DNA of 6,345 bases, from assembly GCA_051881355.1 (NCBI GenBank), contig JBJEPS010000013.1, positions 1 to 6,345 of the forward strand, written 5' to 3'. The notes under the pieces are model-generated. The model worked only from the letters and a program-made list of their open reading frames with translations, did no database searches and was not told where the DNA came from. The stretch comes from Fimenecus sp051881355. Its GTDB lineage: Bacteria > Bacillota > Clostridia > Oscillospirales > Acutalibacteraceae. Every line of letters begins with the position of its first letter. The first letter of the stretch is position 1. Below are positions 5,754 to 6,345 of this stretch, in pieces. The translations under genes were made by a program, and so were the position numbers.

Positions 5754-6345
5754 TCAGACGTTTTCAAATAGCCGAACCGCATTTTCGCAGCAAAGGCTGT
5801 CGGCATAGGCTTGTCCGTAGTGCTTCAGAATATAGTGATAACAAACAGACAAATTCGGCTCTCGTCTTTTCATGCCGTGCGCATCGGAAGAAATGAAATC
5901 CGCAAAGCCTTTGGATAGCAATTTGCGGCTGCGAAGCATCTCCCCCAATCCACTTTTTCCCATAACAGAAGCGGCGTTCACTTGAAACATAACGCCATCT
6001 TTGGCAAGTGCGTTTAATTCCGAAAAACGGTTTTGCAAGTCGGAATACCGTTCGGTATGTGCCAAAATCGGCAGATACCCGGCATTTAAAAGCACATCTA
6101 ACCCGTGTACAATTGTTTTTTCATTTTCCTCGGCGGAAAAATCCACCAAAACATATTTGGTTCCCCCGAGCGTTCTGCATATCCCCTCCGAGAGCCACTC
6201 CGGCGCGGCATCGTTATAGCGCAATTCATTGCCGAGATACAGCCGGATATCGGGGTGCTTCTGCTGCACCCAAAACTGTAAATACAGAAATGCACTGTCG
6301 ATTTTCCGTCGGTTATCTCCGAAATACAACGGGCTGCAATGCGTC
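5754..6345 (-). CDS. cpsB: CpsB/YwqE-type PHP-domain protein-tyrosine phosphatase (N-terminus outside window)
   Basis: The last 196 residues of a metal-dependent phosphatase of the PHP superfamily, which in Gram-positive capsule operons removes phosphate from the CpsD kinase tyrosines. The reading frame stays open to the window edge, so roughly 50-60 N-terminal residues, including the first metal motif (family consensus D-H-H near the N-terminus), are missing. Remaining metal-ligand motifs are visible: a Thr-His pair at the edge followed by CSPLYFGDN, the glutamate in GNELRY, the histidine in ILAHTERY, and the SDAHG motif near the C-terminus. A TTG at 6329 is in frame but lies within the domain and is not a plausible start. 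The spacing to cpsC is 28 bases, and the B-C-D order matches classic streptococcal capsule operons. Confidence 0.9.
   Translation of the reverse strand, partial: THCSPLYFGDNRRKIDSAFLYLQFWVQQKHPDIRLYLGNELRYNDAAPEWLSEGICRTLGGTKYVLVDFSAEENEKTIVHGLDVLLNAGYLPILAHTERYSDLQNRFSELNALAKDGVMFQVNAASVMGKSGLGEMLRSRKLLSKGFADFISSDAHGMKRREPNLSVCYHYILKHYGQAYADSLCCENAVRLFENV

Noticed and set aside
5722..5754. Ten-codon minus-strand ORF (MKENEKGTTV) between cpsB and cpsC whose stop overlaps the cpsC ATG
   Set aside because: No ribosome binding site precedes its ATG, and its sequence is simply the cpsC ribosome binding site region read as codons.
6327..6329. TTG as the start codon of the phosphatase
   Set aside because: The frame is open upstream to the window edge and encodes the expected His of a metal motif just before it, so this is an internal Leu codon.

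Overview
All six genes in this window read on the minus strand, so the biological order runs from high to low coordinates. They form part of a surface-polysaccharide (capsule or exopolysaccharide) operon of the Gram-positive Wzy-dependent type. The organism is most likely a low-to-mid-GC Firmicute, probably a Clostridia gut commensal. This is inferred from the PHP-type tyrosine phosphatase, the BY-kinase split into a membrane modulator and a cytosolic kinase, the strong GGAGG-type ribosome binding sites and the short gaps between genes. No taxonomic marker gene is present.

Layout in transcription order: a CpsB/YwqE-type phosphatase (6345-5754, N-terminus outside the window); a CpsC/Wzz-type membrane modulator (5725-4955); a CpsD-type tyrosine kinase (4949-4287); a 1001-residue bifunctional L-fucokinase/fucose-1-phosphate guanylyltransferase of the Fkp type (4241-1236); a single-domain priming sugar-phosphate transferase (1198-485); a 221-base non-coding gap with two perfect hairpins, a possible promoter and a possible 13-residue peptide; and the first 87 codons of UDP-glucose 6-dehydrogenase (263-1, running off the left edge). 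The first five genes are separated by 28, 5, 45 and 37 bases and look co-transcribed.

The genes fit one pathway. The phosphatase, modulator and kinase form the tyrosine-phosphorylation circuit that controls polymer assembly. The priming transferase loads the first sugar phosphate onto the undecaprenyl lipid carrier. Fkp turns free L-fucose into GDP-L-fucose, and the dehydrogenase makes UDP-glucuronate. The predicted polymer would therefore contain fucose and probably glucuronic acid. The most notable points are the fucose-salvage enzyme embedded between the kinase and the priming transferase, the structured gap before the dehydrogenase, and a dehydrogenase tyrosine that aligns with a known BY-kinase target site. 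I see no mobile element, CRISPR array, tRNA or rRNA, and no clearly unprecedented system.
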